Source of the DNA: Piscicola geometra
Taxonomy: Eukaryota > Annelida > Clitellata > Hirudinida > Piscicolidae
Assembly (NCBI GenBank): GCA_943735955.1
Contig: OX030957.1
Coordinates: forward strand, 2,594,595-2,658,594
DNA length: 64,000 bases
Direction: 5' to 3'
Each line of letters begins with the position of its first letter. Position 1 is the first letter of the stretch. Shown piece after piece: positions 1 through 38,100 of the stretch. The notes below the pieces were generated by a model, which searched no databases, had not been told where the DNA came from, and was given only the letters and a program-made list of their open reading frames with translations. Position numbers and translations under genes: made by a program.

Positions 1-63
1 ATCCATCCATCCATCCATCCATCCATCCATCCATCCATCCATCCATCCATCCATCCATCCATT
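1..63 (+). repeat. (ATCC)n microsatellite
   Basis: Uninterrupted ATCC tetranucleotides up to the left edge of the window, probably inside an AGAP intron. Confidence 0.95.
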
Positions 64-342
64 CATCTATCCATTACCTATTCGTACCTTTGATGATGCC
101 GATGATGGATGCAGCTGTGACTGAAATGATGATTTATGTAGCGTTAATTTAAACAATACTCAATGTTTGTTATCTTTTCCACTTTTAAAGATAATCTCAA
201 CTATGAATTATTACTTTTTTTAATGTATGCGAAGTACTAGAAGATCTCGATATGATTTAAAACGGACCGAATCAACTAAGATTAAATCTCCAAAAGTTAA
301 ACACTACTCTCTCACCACCACAACCACTCCGCCGCCTCTCAG

Positions 343-24290
<23,948 letters not shown>

Positions 24291-25914
24291 TGCTTATGGT
24301 GGTGGTCGAGATGGAGAGGGAGGTGATGATGATGAAGATGGAGAGGCAGGAAGGTGATGGAGATGAAGGTGGAGAGGCAGGAAGGTGATGATGATGAAGG
24401 TGGAGAGGGAGGGAAGTGATGGAGAAGATGAGGATGATGGGAGGGGAGAGGTGATGATGATGGTGGGATAATAGAGAGGGTGATGGAAAGGTGTGGTAGG
24501 GAAAAGGATGATGGGAAGGGGCAGATTTTGGGGAAAGAAGGAATGGAAGAGTGTGGAGTGAAGCAGGATGGAAAGGGGGAGGGTATCAAGGGGATTGTTG
24601 GCGAAGAAGTCGGATATTTGTGAAAATTTTGTCTTTATAGATGGGCGATGAAGATCTATTGTGTTCGTTACATTAGTTGCTGTGCTGCAAAGTAGTTTCC
24701 AAGTCATTAAGCAGCTATCTAAATGCAGAAGTCTTCCACTAAGTTGTCTGTTTGTGCATATTGATTGAAGTGGGCACTGTTATTTTTGTTTTGAAAACTT
24801 CTCGAAGCCTTGTTTCATCCTTTTATATTACCGCTTCTATTTATTGCATCAGCATCGCCACACTTGCAAGCATGATATTCAGTGCAAGGCAGCATCAACC
24901 ACCAAACACAGGCAACACTCAAGCAATAGCGAGGCTGCAAAACTAAAAGAACATTCACCTAGCTGCTCTTGCATATGCTTGACTCTTCAGAATTCAATTC
25001 AAATAGACGCAGACGATTCTTCGTAGTGTCTTACTTCAAGACTTATGAAACAGTATTTAGTGACGATGAAGATGATGATTATAATGATGATGATGATGAT
25101 TATAGTCATGGTGATAGTGATGATGATGATGTCACATGCATGCCAATCCCAATCTCAGAACAAACCCATGAATCTTTCCGAAAGGCTTACAAGCATATAT
25201 ATTTTTGAAGAATTTCTGTCATGCGATTTTCACATTTGACTCGATTGCCTCCCACTGTGTTTGAGGCAGGGTCGTTCAGGTGTTTGTGGTGTTTATCTTG
25301 AAAGTTATTTGAAATTTGTTTTTTCGAAGATTTCTTCGCCTTTGCTTTGAATTCTGATCTTTGTAAAGCTCTATCTGAAGATTTGATTTCAAGTAGTTTG
25401 CCCCTTTCTGTATCTTTGGTTTGAGGAATTTATTGACTTTTCGTGCGCATTTTGAGGATTCCACACTTGAGCGAAAGCATTGATCCATCAGCATTCTAAT
25501 CTTCATTGTACAAAATCCCACGGGAGTCTTAAGACCAATGATTTAAAATTGTGTATATTTGTTTTCCTCCAACAAGTTTCAAGACACTGATTTATTGATT
25601 CAAAATGCTGTTTTTCTGAATATTTTTAATGAATAAACGAATTTACTAAAAAGCTTTCTAATGAGTCATTTATTGAAAGTATGAACTTTTCATTTTTAAA
25701 ATAAATGTAAAAAGTGAGTACTTCTAAGACTAATTTGAGACACTCAAAAAAATAATAAATAATGACTGAAGTACATGTGTGTCTGGCATGCGTCAGTCTC
25801 TCAAGACTTGCACCAATGGACTTTGGCCTGTTTAAATAAAGCGCGATTCAACTGTTGGCCGCTGCTGATTGTCTTTTCTGCGTGAGCGTCTGTCACTGGC
25901 AAGCGGGCGATTTT
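24291..25914 (+). other. Intergenic, 3' of AGAP
   Basis: A purine-rich GGTGATG/GAGGGA tract (24295-24600) follows the AGAP stop and is probably 3' untranslated or flanking sequence. AATAAA hexamers occur around 25630 and 25835, but neither can be assigned with confidence. Confidence 0.5.
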
Positions 25915-26205
25915 TTACTTCTTCTCCTCCCATTCCCATGCGCAAAAGCCGTCACCGGTTGCACCTAACTTGAGCAAGCGATTCCCTGGTGCTGACGTTG
26001 ATCTCTGTAGACTTGATATCGCGCTTACAGACTTCCTTGTAGCGAAGGTATGGCCTGCCAGTTGCTCTACAACCTGAGGGAAGCTCGGCCAATAGAACCA
26101 ATTTTTGAAGTCAGCTATCACCCATCCGACGTAGATTGTTAAACCATCGGAGACGTTTTGACAGAGGAGAGTGGTCATGCTTGAGAATGCTGCTCTCACC
26201 AGGGT
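25915..26205 (-). pseudogene. Non-LTR retrotransposon ORF2 C-terminal remnant
   Basis: Read on the - strand, one frame gives RLRWFNNLRRMGDS, stop, then ELPSGCRATGRPYLRYKEVC, KRDIKSTEINVSTRESLA and a second stop. RLRW.....RM, GRP..R(Y/F)K and KRD(L/I)KS are typical of the segment after the reverse-transcriptase domain in many animal LINEs. Two stops show it is dead. It is GC-richer than its surroundings and unrelated in sequence to the + strand fragment next to it. Confidence 0.75.
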
Positions 26206-26329
26206 GCTAGTGCGAATTGCCGAATAAAAAAAAATCTGTTATTTTCAAATCCAAATTAAATACTTTTTCATTTCATTTTTGACAATTAAAGATTTCATTA
26301 TAATCGTTATTATTATTATTATTATTATT

Positions 26330-27427
26330 ATTGATTTTTCAAAGGCATTTGATACCATTAACCATTCTATCTTGCTTGATAAATTATTTCACTATGGAAT
26401 ACGTGGAACATGTCACAAATGGTTCTATGAATATTTAAGAAATCGTTCCCAATATGTATACATTGATGGTGTAACATCTAACACACTAAAGATTAACACT
26501 GGTGTACCACAAGGATCTATTTTAGGACCTTTGTTATTTAACATTTATGTTAATGATTTAATGAATCTTTCCGAAATTGCCAAATTTGTCCTTTATGCTG
26601 ACGACACTACAGTATTGTTCCAAGACAAAAATGTTAATGATCTTATTTTAAAAACAAATACTTTTCTTAATTTGCTACATCAATGGACAATTGACAACCA
26701 ACTCAAAATCAACTATGCAAAAACATGCAGCATTCTTTTTGGCCCTAAAATAAAAACAAACATTATTAATTATACACTTACAATTGATTCCTATATTATA
26801 GAGAGAGTCGATTATACAAAATTCTTAGGTATTTATATAACCAGTAATCTTTCTTGGAATGAACATATAATGTATATATCAAAAAAACGTTCAAAAAATA
26901 TTGGTATTTTACATAAACTTAAACACAATTTACCATCTCATATAATTAAGCTACTCTATTCTACTTTAATTCTACCTTACTTGACCTATTGTCTCCCTTT
27001 ATGGGGACTTGCTTGCAAAACTCATTTACATCCTTTAAATGTTATACAAAATAATTTTCTTAGAGTCCTGTTTAATTTACACTCTCATGACCACATATCT
27101 CATCTGTATCATCCAGCTCAAATTTTAACAATCAATCAGTTATACATCTTTAAAACCTATCTTCTTTTTCATAAACTTATAATAAAAAAAACATCCTCTT
27201 ATTTTACACATTTAATACATTCCTTCACATCCAACTGCACACGAACATTGAGAACTAAGTCTGACTTTTACTTACAAACTCCAAGAACCAATTTCTATCT
27301 TAATAGTCCAATCTATGCAGGGCTCCAACTCTGGAACAGATTGCCATTGAATTTGAAAAATATACAGCAAACCCTTAATTTTAAGAAAATAATTAAACCA
27401 CTTATAATTTCCAATCACTTTAATTAA
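26330..27427 (+). pseudogene. 5'-truncated non-LTR retrotransposon reverse transcriptase
   Basis: The open frame reads DFSKAFDTINHSILLDKL (motif A), GVPQGSILGPLLFNIYVNDL (motif B) and FVLYADDTTVLF with catalytic YADD at about 26594-26605. It ends with GLQLWNRLPLNLKNIQ, a common LINE C-terminal motif, then TAA at 27425. The frame has no internal stop, so the copy is fairly young. It has no endonuclease and no RT N-terminus, and it begins inside a TTA repeat, so it is a typical 5' truncation. Confidence 0.92.
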
Positions 27428-27600
27428 TTTCTTTTGTAAATCAATGAAAACATTTGTTATTATTAACAATTCTTTTAATTTGTGAATTTAATTAAGAAGT
27501 TCATGTATTATTTTATTTTTTCTAGGAGGTCATACAAGCATTTATTTGCTTCGATTTCTGAATTTATTTGCTTGCAAATAAACGAATTGTTGTTGTTGTA
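26330..27600 (+). mobile_element. Non-LTR retrotransposon (LINE) insertion with TTG tail
   Basis: The RT frame is followed by about 170 bp of AT-rich 3' untranslated sequence ending in a short (TTG)n tail at about 27586-27599. That is a usual 3' end for several non-LTR clades. The left edge is taken as the end of the TTA repeat. A target-site duplication could not be identified. Confidence 0.8.
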
Positions 27601-28271
27601 AAAGTACTTGGTAATGCAACATAATAGTTAAAACCGTTACTTCAAATATCTTTGGTTAAAACATTGAAAAAAATTAAGATAAAATTAAATTAAGTTCATT
27701 AATTAATGAATCAGTATTCAATTAAATTCATCAAATAAGTTATTACACATATATGTATAAATCGTTTAATATCATTAAATATATTTCGGCAATTCAACAC
27801 ACTTTAATAAATTCGCTTTCGACAATAAACACGATTCACGCGGACACCCTCACCAGAACTTCGTGACGTGTTTCTCCGAGAGATTCCAAGCACTTGTTGC
27901 ACGTGAAAAGCGCTCAACTTTTTTTCTGGGTTAGGGTCTATACTCCAAGCAGAATCACGTGAGTGATAAAGCCCGTGCCGCAGTTGGAATAAGATGGTAA
28001 TCTTTTTTTAAAAATTAATCAATGATTTTAAATAATTTTCATGTTCAATATTCAAATTTTTCAGATCATAAAATACTTTTTTTATTTTACAAAAATCATT
28101 AAAAAATCTTAATTACAGCTGGGTTATTATTTCACAGCACTACACTTATCTGAGTAAAAGTAAACTAGAATATAGCTTCCGTTCCGCAATTGGTATTTTA
28201 ATCATTTAACATTCAAACACTCAATAATGTCTGGGATTTCCTCTAGACTTTGTATGAAATAAAACTTTGAA
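27600..28271 (+). other. Region upstream of LRCH
   Basis: AT-rich sequence between the LINE tail and the LRCH start codon. It should contain the promoter and 5' untranslated region, but I see no clear TATA box or initiator. Confidence 0.4.
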
Positions 28272-28434
28272 ATGACAATGTTTGAATCTTCAAATCCTGT
28301 TTCTACATCTAGGATAATTGACAAGGTTTTCAACGAAAGTGAATCTACAGGAGAACTTATTCTTACCGGACGTAAACTAAAAAGTCTGCCAGTGAATCTT
28401 GCCAGATACAACTTTGTTGACTTGCATACTGCTG
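28272..28434 (+). CDS. LRCH: LRCH exon 1
   Basis: It encodes MTMFESSNPVSTSRIIDKVF, then ESTGELILTGRKLKSLPVNL. TGELILTGRKLKSLP matches TGVLNLSGRKLKEFP at the start of vertebrate LRCH repeats. The N-terminal leader is shorter than in vertebrates. Donor gtaagg, leaving phase 1. Confidence 0.9.
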
Positions 28435-31400
28435 GTAAGGCTTTCATCTTTTGTGTAGATAACTTAATTTTATAGAATAATTATTTTTCAAATTACTGTT
28501 TAATATTATATTTTATAATACTTAGTATAATTTAAATAATATTTATTGACTATATGAAAATTTATTTTTTCATATGTGACTTCCATGGCAACTTTCACCT
28601 TTCCAACCTCCAGTGGTTTCATATTACATCCTTCCAAATCAATCAACTTAGTTGCTCACTAGGCTTAAAAAGATCATTTAAAAATATGATTTATGTATAC
28701 AAACTTGGTATTTCTACATTAATAACTTCAATAAAATATCATTAAAAGTATATTTCTTTAGCATAAAAATACTATAAAAATTAATATAGTCTAGAAATTT
28801 TTCATTTTTATTGACTTCATTGATATGAAAACATTCATACCAGCAATAAAACATTTTCTTCATTTTATATTCAACACCCTCTACCCTACATAATAATTTT
28901 AAAAGGCTAGACTTACATTTTCTTAAATATTAATTCAAGTAGTAATTAACTTTTAATGAAACTGAATGATACCATCAAGTCCAGATCAGCTGCATCTTCT
29001 AATTACATGTTCATTCCTCATCACTACACACTTCCTCTTGATCAAACCTTCAGATAGAAAGCTCTAAGGATAATGACATTAAAGGGAAAACAGAATAAAA
29101 TTATTATTTCATGAAATAATATGCTTAATAATAATAAATAATAATAAAAGGGAAAACATAATAAAATGATTAATTCATGAAATAATATGCTTATACATGA
29201 GTAAATAAGTATTAGAAGTTCAACATTAAACTTAGATCATATACTAAGACTTCAGTGTTTAAATTTAACTTAATAAAAAACATTTATACAATTAAATTGG
29301 ATTGTTTACAGAGGTGCTGACAGATTCTATAATTACATTTGTGTGCTTGTATAATTGAATAAGTTTGTGTCTTTCATTTGAAACTTCGCCCTTCTACAAA
29401 TCTTCTAAAGTTAATTAATTATTTAAAGTGAATATTTATTTTACTTGAAATATCATATGTTTAATACATTTATTACGGATCTGATATTTGCTAATTATGA
29501 TTTTGAATGCATTGAGGCTTGTTGACTGTGAACTTGATGTTAATTGCATAAGAACTGAATGGAAATGCATGCTGATTGTCAGGGTAATTATAAAATAAGA
29601 AGAAGAAGAATAAGATCATTATTTATATTCGTTTGTTGATGGGGGTAATATAAACAATATTATTATTGCTATTGCTAAGGCATGTTGCTAGTGAGGGTAG
29701 TGCTGGCTCAAGCTGGCACTTCTCTCCTGATAATCAAGCCACTCACTACACTGCCTCTGTGACGTCACTAAAAAATAATAAAAAGAACACTGATTAATTC
29801 AAATAAAAGAATCATTATCTTTCCCAGAAAAATCATAATATAAAACTAAATAATATAAATAGGAATCATTATATCAAACTAATAAAAAAAAAGAATAATC
29901 ATATAAAACTAAGGTCGCTGATGATTAAGCAGGCGTAATTAAATTTGACTTGAATTAATTGCGCATGATATTGTGATCATGGCAAACGATTAAAATAATG
30001 AAAGTATTTTTAAAATAATAATAGAAGCAATATTAGAAATAGTGAAAGGAATGTCCAAACGCACTGACTGTTTGTCTAATCAATGCATCTCCCTGGCGCA
30101 ACGCACCAATCTTCCCTTCAATCTATCCTTCAATTTTTTTCTTTCAAATAATCTTTTTTAATACATTCAGGCGTCGAAATTTTTTCTTTGATGGTTTATC
30201 GATTCCAGTCTATTTTCATCCCCATCATACACAACACACCCATTCACCTATCCATCCAATTCTGCAACTCCACCTACAACAACCAACCAACCCATTACGC
30301 ATTCAATCCTGCAACCACCATCTAAACCAATCCACTCACCCACCCATTCAATCCCTCCCTCCCAACCCACTCATTCAATCTTTTTTCCCCACCACCTATC
30401 CAACCCACCACCCATCCAACCCACCACTCATCCAACCCACCACTCATCCAACCCACCACCCATCCAACCCACCACCCATCCAACCCACCACCTATCCAAC
30501 CCACCACTCATCCAACCCACCACCCATCCAACCCACCACCCATCCCACCCACCACCCATCCAACCCACCACCCATCCAACCCACCATCTATCCAACCCAC
30601 CACTCATCCAACCCACCACCCATCCAACCCACCACCCATCCAACCCACCCACCGCCTATCCAATCCCTTCTTTCCTCTCTGCCTGCACAGAACTCTCGTG
30701 GAACAACTTGACGGACATTCCCGAAGGCATTCTGGCATGGAGGTCTCTGGAGGTGCTCAACCTCTCGCACAACCTCCTCCGCTACCTGCCCAACCTCTCG
30801 TCTCTCCATCTTCTGGTCGAGTTGAATCTCGGGTGAGTCAGAGGGGGGGGGATAGTTAGGGCATGATGAGGGACAGTGATGGATATTCTTATATATGCCT
30901 GCAGCATTGCCTGCTAGAGTCTTACAGCGTTTTGCAGTCATGAGTTTATTGCGTTCAAGTGAGCATATCTTTCATGAAGCAAAAACATTCTGGGTGGTCT
31001 CATCATTTTCACGTTATGCCTTTATATACTCCACATTTGATAGTCATGGTGCTGATGATGATGGTAGTGATGATGATGATGTAAGTCATTATTTCATACG
31101 CCTAGTAAAGATGCCATCAACATGCGTTTTCATTTTCAAAAGCAAACTTCTTAAACTATTACTACTCCTCTCTCTTTGACCTTGACTTTTCTATGCTATA
31201 TCAGCCTAAACGTGACCTAATTTACTTCAAAACTGTCTTCTTCTACTTATATTCACTTCATCATGTCATCAGCGTCATCTGCTGCTCCTAATTCAATCAA
31301 TGCTTTGTCAGTAAATGTCAAATCACTCGATCACTTATCCATCGTCAACTTGCTTCATTTCACTTCGAATCATCAGGCAAGCTCTGATGACTCTCTCTTC

Positions 31401-34400
31401 AGGCAGATTAAATGAATGTTTGCAGACATTTTTATTTTTAAAATTCAACTTCAAATGCGAATAAAAAGTCTGCTGTTGAATTTTTAACTGCTCACTTTGT
31501 TAGTTGTTTGATGTTGTTATTCTCAGAAAAATAATTTTAAGCACCACATCACCACAATCACCATTCCCCATAACCCTGACTACCACCATGCCACATTAAA
31601 ACCTTAAGACAAAATTACATCCACAACAACCACCACCACACCACAGCAAAAACCACAACACCACAACACAACACAACGACTACAACCACCACCACACCAC
31701 AGCAACAACCACAACACCACATTAAATGCACAACGACTACAACAACCACCACACCACAGCAACAACCACAACACCACATTAAATGCACAACGACTACAAC
31801 CACCACCACCACACCACAGCAACAACCAACTCTGCATCGTTCCAACGCACCTCTTCCAACTCTCGAGCCTGCAACTCCTCTTCCTCAACAACAACAAGCT
31901 AGAACATCTGCCCGAACAGATCGCTAACCTCACGTCTCTCGCGTTGCTGGTTGGTGGTGTGGAGAGGGGGTTGTTGTTGGTGGTGGTGGTGTGGAGAGGG
32001 GGTTGTTGTTGGTGGTGGTGGTGTGGAGAAGGGGGTTGTTGTTGGTGGTGGTGGTGTGGAGGAGAGGAAGGGGGGTTGATGGGACGAGGGTCTAGGTGGT
32101 GGAGGGCTGGGGAGGAGGGTTCAGAGATAGAAGGGGTTGGTGGTCGTGTGGGGATTGGGGGTGGATTGAGTTGGTCTTGGAAGAGGAATAGGTTGTTGTG
32201 TGGATAGTAGATGGATGGGGATGGGTTGATTTAAATGATGGATGAGTAAATAGAATCTATTATATATGTTGGCACCTGATTATGAAGAAATAAATTGCAC
32301 CATGGAAAGAAGCACACTGAAAATAAGTCGAGAATATAAGTTTCTGTAATTGAAGTAAGTGGTTCATTTATTTAATGGATGCCAGATAGATGGATGGATG
32401 GATAACAGATAACTAGATGGATAGCAGATAAAGTAAAGGATGGCAGATAGGTTGATGGATGGATAACAGATAGGTTGATGGATGGCAGATAAAGTGATGG
32501 ATGACAGATAGATTGATGGATGGCCATCAATCTCTGATGCGTTGTTAGCATGTTGAAGAGAAGATGGGTTTGATTGCATGAAAGTGAGGCGGATAATAAT
32601 GTGGTGCACGAGGTAAATAAAAGAAGAACCCTTTTTACCACCAAAATTATAATGATTGTTATTTTTCATAAAATAAATAATGGTAATAATAATATAAGTA
32701 TTAAAAAAACAGAATAAAAATGGCATAATGGAGAAATTATCTGCAGCACAAACAAACAAGCACCAGCATTCCATGCTCTCAACAACTGGTCAAGGATTTC
32801 CTAATTCCACTGCATCATCTTGCATGTGTTCATGTGTTGTTGAAGTTATTATGTGTTCTTTTAATTCATGTAGTTCATCATGCCTCAACATCCTTTCGTA
32901 GTTGAAGTTAACTTCAGGGCGTGTATGCCAGACTCAAGAGTTGTTAATTCATTCTAATGAAACACACAAATGCTAATGCAAGGGATATGCAGATCAGAGT
33001 CACTGCTTGCATTATGCACATTATACCAATCAAAGAAGCGCGCATTATTAACGGTTTATGTTTCAATTAAACATTGTTTCATATTTCCGCTTCGTTACAA
33101 CCCTTCATGGTCCAAACAACCTTAACATCGTTTAATAAAACCACAATTATTATTCTTTTTCACCCTTTTCAACACCCACCCTGCAACTTTTCCAACCACT
33201 ATAACACCCGCCACACCTAACAACACACCATCCACACTATCAACCACATTCACTACTGCACTGTCCACAAAACCCACTACCACACCCACATTTACAACAC
33301 TTCCCACCACCAAACCATCCACAACAAACACTAACACATAAACTATTTATAACACCACACCCACTACTACACCTACCACACCCTCTAATACACCTACCAC
33401 ACCCACTACTACACCTACCACACCCACTACTACACCTACCACACTCACTACTACACCTACCACACCCTCTAATACACCTACCACACCCACTACTACACCT
33501 ACCACACCCACTACTACACCTATCACACCCACTACTACACCCACTACCACACCTACCACACCACACGAAGGACTTGAGCAACAACGGCCTGACAGTGCTG
33601 CCTTCACAGATTGGTGACCTGGCCTCCCTCAAACACCTCAACCTCCGTCGCAACAACCTCATCGAACTGCCCATCTGTGAGTGGTTGCTTTGTAGCTTGC
33701 TTGGGTGGGTCGTGCTTCGTGGCTGGTGCTTTGCTGCCGTCACCACACTAGGCGTTTCTATTTTTTTTTTCATTATCATTATTATTAACGTCATCATCAT
33801 TATCATTGTTAACGTCATCTAAAACACCATTATCACCATCATCACCATCATTATCATCAACAACAACGTCATCATCATCACTATTATCACCATCATTATC
33901 ATCAACAACAACGTCATCATCATCACTATTATCACCATCATTATCATCATCAACAACGTCATCAACATCACTATTATCACCATCATTATCATCAACAACA
34001 ACGCCATCATCATCATCATAATCATCATCATCATCAGGCCTGTCTAGACTACACATAGAACGACTGGACGTCTCGAACAACAAGATTGCCCACATACCTT
34101 GTGACTTCAGAAAGGTGACTGCTTCTTGTTGAAACAAAAACATGTGTTTTTTGTGTGTTTTGTGTGTGCTTTGTGTGCGTTTTTTATGTGTTTTGTGTGT
34201 GTTTTGTGTGTGCTTTGTGTGTGCTTTGTGTGTGTTTTTTTGTGTGTTTCAACATATTCGAAATCTAGTTCATTCTTCACCATCCTTTTTCTTGTTATAA
34301 TAATCAGCATGAAGTATCAACTCGATGATTCTACTTGAGCGTATTTCTCAAGCGCATCCTCAAACCAACTCTTCCTCCTTCCAAGGTTACCTGCCTGCAG

Positions 34401-34875
34401 GAGCTGATGATCGATGGAAATCCATTGGTTTCTCCGCCGCTGCAGGTTGTGGTAGTGGTGAGGTTGATGACGGGGGGGAGGAGTATGTGTGGTAATGATG
34501 ATTGAGTAGGGGTAGTGATGATGACGATGATGAGGGAAGTATGGAGGGTGGTGATGATGATTGAGGATGGGTAGTGATGATGATGATGATGGAAGTATGG
34601 AGGGTGATGATGATGATAATGATGGAAGTATGGGGGGTAATGATGATTTTTTATAGGTGGTATTTTTCGGGATGGTTTATTTGGACATGTTTTCCCATTG
34701 AGTATCTAATTAGAATATGTCTGAGAAAAAAACATGACTTTAGAATCCCACCAAAACTACCAATCCACCCAACACCACTGCTATTACTACTATTACCACC
34801 ACCACCATATTAATACGATTTCTACTACTAATAATACTTCTACTACTATTACTATTACTACTACTCTACTACTAC

Positions 34876-34911
<36 letters not shown>

Positions 34912-35134
34912 GACTACCACTACTACTACTACTACTACCACCATTTTCTTTTTGGCCTCTATTCAATGTTCATTTGCCTAACAACTCCTAACACAGCATT
35001 CTTTCAGAGCAAACAATCATCTCCTAACCCTCATTATTGTCTAAATGCTTTTTTATAGCCCAAAGAACGTAGACATACAAACAAATAAAAATACACACAC
35101 ACAAACACACACACACACACACACACAAACCCAC

Positions 35135-35189
<55 letters not shown>

Positions 35190-38100
35190 GACAGACAGAC
35201 ACACACACACACACCAAGGCATGTTTGTTAATGTCACTTTCAAGATGCTCCTTAATGACAGTCCTATTTAAAGAGCCTCGTATCTCAATGTGTGTTCTCG
35301 AAAGTACACACACGACTGTATGTGCAAATTGTACAACATCTCTGTACACGAGTTTTGTGCGCACAAGACATGCGATGTATGCAATCCATAAAGGGCACAG
35401 CAACACCAACAAAGACAGGCGGCAGAGAAGCTTGGGGTGATTGATGCCTGCATGGATGACGAAACTCCATGCACATGATGATGATGATGATGATGATGAT
35501 GGTGATAATGATGATGATGATGATGATGCACCAGCCTCTTTGCGCTGCCTATTCATGCATTGGAAGTAGCTTTTGAGTCTCGTCCGGAGATGAAAATCCA
35601 CTCATGTTTCATTCCTTTCATATTCCGATGAAACCACAAAGGCCCACCACCTCCCACAACCACCACCTCCCACAACCACTACCCACCCACCCACCCATCT
35701 ACCAGCTACCAACCCACCAACCAATGCACCTACCCAAGCAAATAATCATCACCTCCTACAATGCAACAACACCACCATCCCACACACATGAACACATACA
35801 CGCACGCAGGTGTGTCTTCGTGGACTGGTGCACATCATGAAGTTCCTGGATCTGCAGCGACATGACCCGACGTCGAGACGCTCACGTCCGGCTGCTTCTT
35901 CGTTCCGCAGCCTGCGACTCAGGCGCTCGTCTTCCTTCTCCGTGTTGGTGTTCTTCTGTGGTGGATGAGCACTGATGTTTTGTGCGTGCACTAAAAGTCG
36001 GACTGGGACCATATTTTCTCTTTGGTCTCGAATTTGTTCCCCATCTCGTCCCGTTCCCGCGGTTATCATAATTTTGGTTCCCGGTCTCGATCCGTTTCCA
36101 AAACCTTTTGACCCGGTCCCGACCAATTCCCGAAATTCACCTTTCTCATTATTGTCTTCACCATATGCTGACTGCAAATCTGAATCTTCTGAACGTTTAT
36201 TTTTCTAAATATCAATGGAAAAACTTTTTAAAAAAATTTTCTGTATTGATAATTAAATGTATAAATTAATTTATAAAATACATACACTTTCATATTTTTT
36301 AAACACTTTTTAATTCCTTTCTAAAAATTAATTTCATGTACCATCTCACCGTCTTTTCACAAGCCAGCACATTAAAGCTTTCAAACCACGGCCATACAAG
36401 GCTCCGAGCTTTTGACCGACTTCAATAAAACCCCCCCTTCAACAGCAACGAATGCTCTCATGTCTGGAGCACAGAATGGATAAACTAATGGCTTCACATG
36501 AACTCCTTTTCAAACGAGGAGAAATATATTTCTCGATGAGAGAGTTTACAGCTGGACTGCCAGTGCATTACTTGCTATGTTTAAACATGTTAGAAGTACC
36601 ACAGGAGTCCAAAATCAGTATGGCACCCCTTCTCAAGAACTCTGACGAAGCTTTCCATGCAATACTTTCAGCAAGATTCAGTGCAATTGTGGATCGCTTG
36701 TCATACCTTCTTAAATTTCGCACTTTTTTACTTTTCCAACAGCTAATTTGGAGACTCCGTGGAAATAAATGATAACGATCATGATGGGCCGGTCAAGTCG
36801 ACGACGACGATGGTGACATTTAAAAATATTCACGATTCAAATTCGCGATGATGAAAATTCAAAAACGAAAATAAAAAAACCATGGAGTGAAGAACAAGCC
36901 ATAACAACAATCTAATTTATAGAAAAGTACACTTTTTAAAATTTATATATATTTATAATTGATTTAGTTTTTATCATGTAAGTAATTTTTCAATGCCAAT
37001 AACTTTTATTCCTGTATTTATCCGTTCCCGATTTGAATGTTGATTCTCGTTTCCGCTCCTTTCCCGATAATCTATTCCCGACTTCCGACTTTTCCTGTTA
37101 CCGATTATTCTTTCATTCCTCTTCCCATGGGAGTTCCACGGCTACCCGGTCCGACCTCCAGTATCAATTTGTTTTGGTACGTTATGACTATTTGTCAAAT
37201 GATGCTATAAAGTTTAATGCTCAGTCATAAACTATCCAATAAATTACTTTACCATACTTTATTATACTTTTCATACTATATTATACTTTTCATACTATAT
37301 TATACTTTTTATACTATATTATACTTTTTATACTATATTAAACTTTTTATACTATATTATACTTTTTATACTATATTATACTTTTAATATTATATTATAC
37401 TTTTTATACTATATCATACTTTTTATACTATATTAAACTTTTTATACTATATTATACTTTTAATATTATATTATACTTTTAATATTATATTATACTTTTT
37501 ATACTATATCATACTTTTTATACTATATCATACTTTTTATACTATATTAAACTTTTTATACTATATTATACTTTTAATATTATATTATACTTTTTATACT
37601 ATATTATACTTTTTATACTATATTATACTTTTTATACTATATTATACTTTTTATACTATATTATACTTTTTATACTATATTAAACTTTTTATACTATATT
37701 ATACTTTTTATACTATATTATACTTTTTATACTATATTATACTTTACTATGATATAAATGGCATCATAAGAGCTTATTGTTTAGTTCATCATCTGCACCT
37801 CAAGCCTCCTCCATCACCCTCAGAGATGGCAGACTGATTGCAAACGCAGAGAGAGCCAAGTCGATGGCGAGCAACCACAACATCCACAACTTGCCCAAGA
37901 ACGCCTCCCTTGACCACCGCCACCAACAAATCATGCAACAAATCATGCAGCAACAACAACATCAACAACAACAAAATCAACAACAACAACAACGGTATAG
38001 CAGGTCCAGGTACAGCAGGAACGACTGCTACAGCGGCATCTACAACAACAACAGCAGCATCAGCAGCAGCAGCAGCGCCTTCAACAGTGGCTTCAACACT

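Noticed and set aside
35941..35943. Donor gtgttg at 35942 for LRCH exon 7
   Set aside because: It would leave phase 0, whereas the next exon needs phase 2; gttggt at 35944 fits.
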